The translations under genes and the position numbers were made by a program. From the NCBI GenBank assembly GCA_000752215.1, contig CCFG01000010.1, positions 271,075-335,074 on the forward strand: 64,000 nucleotides of DNA, given 5' to 3'. Shown in pieces: positions 61,495-64,000 of this stretch. The stretch is from a bacterium MS4. Lineage in GTDB: Bacteria > Bacillota > Clostridia > Oscillospirales > Acutalibacteraceae. The first letter of the stretch is position 1; every line of letters begins with the position of its first letter. A model generated the notes under the pieces. It saw only the letters and a program-made list of their open reading frames with translations. It did no database searches and was not told where the DNA came from.

Positions 61495-62367
61495 ATGTTT
61501 GTAACTGTCCGCATGAACCGCAAGCTGTCCCTGATGTTATTCACCACGGCGGCCATTGTACTGATCATCGCCTTTGGCGCAGTGAGTCCCGCCAAAGCGA
61601 CGGATAACGGTAAAGGGATCAAGCTGCCTGTCCTGATGTATCACAGTATGCTGAAAGATAAATCCTATCAGGGTGTGTACGTCATTTCACCGGATATCTT
61701 TGAAAAAGATCTCCAGTATCTCCAGAAAAAAGGCTATACGGCGGTTGACGTACAGGATTTGCTGGATTATGTAAATCAGAAGAAGCCGCTGCCGTCCAAG
61801 CCCGTGATGATTACATTTGACGACGGGTACTACAACAATTATCTCTACGCTTATCCTCTCGTTAAAAAATACAATATGAAAATGGTGCTTTCCCCGATCG
61901 GCTACTATACCGACCTGTTTTCCGACAGCGTCAGCCCGGAGCACGCCAATTATTCACACTGCACCTGGGATGAACTGAATGAAATGATCGCATCTGGCCG
62001 GGTGGAGATTCAGAATCATACCTATAATCTTCATGAAAACAAAAACGGCAGGCTCGGAGCCGGAATGAAACGGGGAGAAAGCGTCAGCAGCTACACATCG
62101 CTTCTGACAGAGGACCTCAGCAAAATGCAGGAGAAAGTAAAAGAGCATACCGGCGATATTCCCACCGCATTTGTTTATCCGTTCGGTGCCATCAGCGGCG
62201 CGTCGGTACCGATCATCCGGAAGCTCGGCTTTCAGGCCAGCCTGACCTGCGAGAGCCGGATGAACTACATTACGGAGGACCCTGAATGCCTCTATGGCCT
62301 CGGCAGATACCTCCGGCCCGGTAAAGTGACGACGGAGGCGTATTTCCGGAAAATCAAACTGGACTGA
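61495..62367 (+). CDS. Polysaccharide deacetylase (NodB-family)
   Basis: The 290-residue protein has an N-terminal signal or anchor helix (to ~35), MYHSM, the catalytic TFDDG (D109, D110) and the metal HTYNLH loop. It should remove acetyl groups from wall or spore N-acetylglucosamine residues outside the membrane; it could act on products related to the GH18 enzyme at 38215, but they are far apart. The ATG follows AGGAGG. Confidence 0.92.
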   Translation: MFVTVRMNRKLSLMLFTTAAIVLIIAFGAVSPAKATDNGKGIKLPVLMYHSMLKDKSYQGVYVISPDIFEKDLQYLQKKGYTAVDVQDLLDYVNQKKPLPSKPVMITFDDGYYNNYLYAYPLVKKYNMKMVLSPIGYYTDLFSDSVSPEHANYSHCTWDELNEMIASGRVEIQNHTYNLHENKNGRLGAGMKRGESVSSYTSLLTEDLSKMQEKVKEHTGDIPTAFVYPFGAISGASVPIIRKLGFQASLTCESRMNYITEDPECLYGLGRYLRPGKVTTEAYFRKIKLD

Positions 62368-62371
62368 GAAC

Positions 62372-64000
62372 CTAATTTCCGATTTTTTTCATAATCACTT
62401 TTTCTATCATATGCAGGATGGCGGCCATCAGGCTTGTGGCCACCAGGAACATGGGTACCAGCACCAGCACCATGGGCAGGGTCAGGTCCACCACGGCAAA
62501 AAGCGGCTGGAAGAAAACCAGCGCGATGATAAAAGCGGAGGTCATGACGGAAAATAACGCGGCATGCTTCAGATTGAACGGCATGCAGACTTTAAATAGG
62601 GTCATCAGGCCGGTATATCCGGTAATGATCACGGCAAGCGTGGAGATTTGCTCTTGTGTAAAATTCAGGAAGCCGGAAAGAAGCACGAGCAGAACGATGT
62701 TCAGCGCCATTGTCAACGCGCCCGGAAGCGCTTTTTTGATCACGTTGACAATAAACCTGCCCCGGATCCGCTCCCGGTTTGGTTCGAGCGCCAGGATAAA
62801 CGACGGGTAGCCGATGGTCACGGCGTTGATCAGCGTAAACTGAATCGGCTGGAAAGGGTAGTCGCAGCTGCAGAAGATGAATAGCACCGCGATAATTGCG
62901 GAAAATATCGCCTTTACAAGAAACAGGGAGGCCGAGCGCTGCAGGTTGTTGATGGAGCGGCGCCCCTCGTTGACAATGCGGGGCATGCTTGCGAAATCCG
63001 AATCCAGAAGAACCACCTGCGAAACCGTTTTGGAAGCGTCGCTGCCGGAGGCCATCGCGATGCTGCAGTCGCTTTCCTTTAAGGCGAGCACGTCGTTCAC
63101 GCCGTCGCCGGTCATGGCGACCGTGCGCCCCCGCTCTTTTAACGCTTTGATCAGGTCAAGCTTCTGCTGCGGCGTAACGCGCCCGAATACGGCGTATCTC
63201 GCCGACGCTTCTTTCAGCTCTTCATAGGTTTTCAGCGTGGTCGCGTCAATATAGCTGTCGGCCTTTCTCAGCCCGGCCTTTTTGGCGATATTGGCGACCG
63301 TGACCGCGTTGTCGCCGGAAATTACTTTCAGATCGACGCCCTGGGAAGAAAAGTATTCCAGGGTCTTCTTTGCGTTCCTGCGGATTCTGTCGCTCAGGAG
63401 GATCAGCGCAAGGGGGGAGATGTCGGCGGGCAGTACGCCGCTGCCGTCCAGCGGATGTTTGCTGTGGGCCAGAAGCAGCACGCGCTGCCCCCGGGAGGAA
63501 TATTTCTCAACCTCCGGCCTGATCTGCTCAAAGCCGTCCTTCAGGACAAACTCGCCCGCGCCCACAAGAAAGCTGCCTGCTTCCTGAAAGCTCGCCCCGC
63601 TCCATTTTCGGGCGGAAGAAAACGCGACCGTATTTGTGCATTTCCACGCGGGGGGCTTGCGGTCCAGCGCCTTCAAGGCGTTGGAGGTCGGATTGTCGTC
63701 ATTGACCGCCTTCATCACCGCGGCGATCGCTTCTTCGACCTCCTGCCTGGAAATGTCGCACAGGGGGACAACGGCGTCCACCTGCATAGTTCCCTCCGTA
63801 ATGGTTCCTGTTTTGTCCAGACAGAGCGTATCCACGCGGGCGAGGGTCTCAATGGAATAGAGGTCCTGCACCAATGCTTTGTGGTGGGCCAGGCGCAGCA
63901 CGCTCACCGCCAGCACGACGCTGGTCAGAAGGACAAGCCCTTCCGGAATCATGCCAATCAGCGCGGCCACGGTGCTGACGACCGCGCGGTTGAAGGGTTG
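62372..64000 (-). CDS. P-type cation ATPase (CtpE-like), N-terminal part outside window
   Basis: The frame continues past 64000, so the N-terminal part is missing. The visible ~543 residues contain MIPEGLVLLTSV, the phosphorylated Asp in CLDKTGTITEG, GDGVNDVLALK and the C-terminal six helices. The MIPEGLV and EGLARVD-like blocks resemble mycobacterial CtpE and Firmicutes relatives proposed to move Ca2+ or other ions. It is unlike the P2-type pump at 32872 and has no TrkA genes. Confidence 0.92.
   Translation of the reverse strand, partial: QPFNRAVVSTVAALIGMIPEGLVLLTSVVLAVSVLRLAHHKALVQDLYSIETLARVDTLCLDKTGTITEGTMQVDAVVPLCDISRQEVEEAIAAVMKAVNDDNPTSNALKALDRKPPAWKCTNTVAFSSARKWSGASFQEAGSFLVGAGEFVLKDGFEQIRPEVEKYSSRGQRVLLLAHSKHPLDGSGVLPADISPLALILLSDRIRRNAKKTLEYFSSQGVDLKVISGDNAVTVANIAKKAGLRKADSYIDATTLKTYEELKEASARYAVFGRVTPQQKLDLIKALKERGRTVAMTGDGVNDVLALKESDCSIAMASGSDASKTVSQVVLLDSDFASMPRIVNEGRRSINNLQRSASLFLVKAIFSAIIAVLFIFCSCDYPFQPIQFTLINAVTIGYPSFILALEPNRERIRGRFIVNVIKKALPGALTMALNIVLLVLLSGFLNFTQEQISTLAVIITGYTGLMTLFKVCMPFNLKHAALFSVMTSAFIIALVFFQPLFAVVDLTLPMVLVLVPMFLVATSLMAAILHMIEKVIMKKIGN

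Noticed and set aside
1-64000. CRISPR array or prophage
   Set aside because: No regularly spaced repeat series and no phage structural genes are visible; mobile DNA is limited to fragments and small elements.

Overview
The window is chromosomal DNA of a Gram-positive anaerobe, most likely a spore-forming member of the class Clostridia in the Oscillospiraceae/Acutalibacteraceae neighbourhood. This rests on strong AGGAGG-type ribosome binding sites, sigma-A promoters of the form TTGACA-N16/18-TATAAT, TTG/GTG starts, Firmicutes-type gene sets (AbrB, TetR, GntR, DnaD/DnaI-like loader, KapD-like exonuclease) and recurrent branched-chain-type ABC transporters. No species can be named from the sequence alone.

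Layout. 1-1280: recR (3' end), smpB and the tmRNA gene ssrA. 1281-16490: an accessory block with a MITE-like element, two paralogous GntR regulators, a zinc alcohol dehydrogenase, a complete HAAT-type ABC importer, an SDR dehydrogenase, a split transketolase, a tartronate-semialdehyde-reductase-like enzyme and a glycerate kinase. It ends in a decayed IS3-family transposon and a displaced tmRNA/tRNA 3' fragment, so it may have entered by integration at ssrA. 16492-20636: a DUF998 membrane protein and a divergent ku/ligD NHEJ pair. 20694-30283: small regulators, redox and stress proteins, several tiny ORFs with good ribosome binding sites, a bile-salt-hydrolase-like Ntn amidase, AraC and an orphan FakA-middle-domain protein next to an enolase-superfamily epimerase. 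30284-32700: a TetR/membrane protein/flavodoxin cassette with a perfect 46-bp operator palindrome, bordered by short repeats and a recombinase relic. 32872-41704: a P-type ATPase with two TrkA-like proteins, a HAD phosphatase, a GH18 glycosidase, a Gfo/Idh/MocA oxidoreductase and a NYN-domain protein. 41756-46468: a second, conventional branched-chain amino-acid ABC importer. 46965-64000: mostly housekeeping genes: bactofilin, rpsF-ssb-rpsR, galU, a zinc-ribbon membrane protein, prfB, helicase loader and DnaD, tRNA-Gly, typA, KapD-like exonuclease, pgeF, a radical SAM protein, HlyIII, a lipase, a polysaccharide deacetylase and the 3' part of a second P-type ATPase.

The most interesting system is the 2.0-15.5 kb block. 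The enzymes fit a route in which a sugar acid is imported, oxidised to a keto-acid by the SDR and/or zinc dehydrogenase, and cleaved by the split transketolase. The two-carbon ketol would go to a sugar-phosphate acceptor. If the acid is a pent-4-ulosonate, the other product is tartronate semialdehyde, which the next two genes would turn into D-glycerate and then 2-phosphoglycerate. There is no aldolase, sugar kinase or isomerase in the block. The dehydrogenase gene and the second regulator gene share a near-identical promoter/operator layout, which suggests one regulon. The pathway is an inference from gene content; the gene families are clear.
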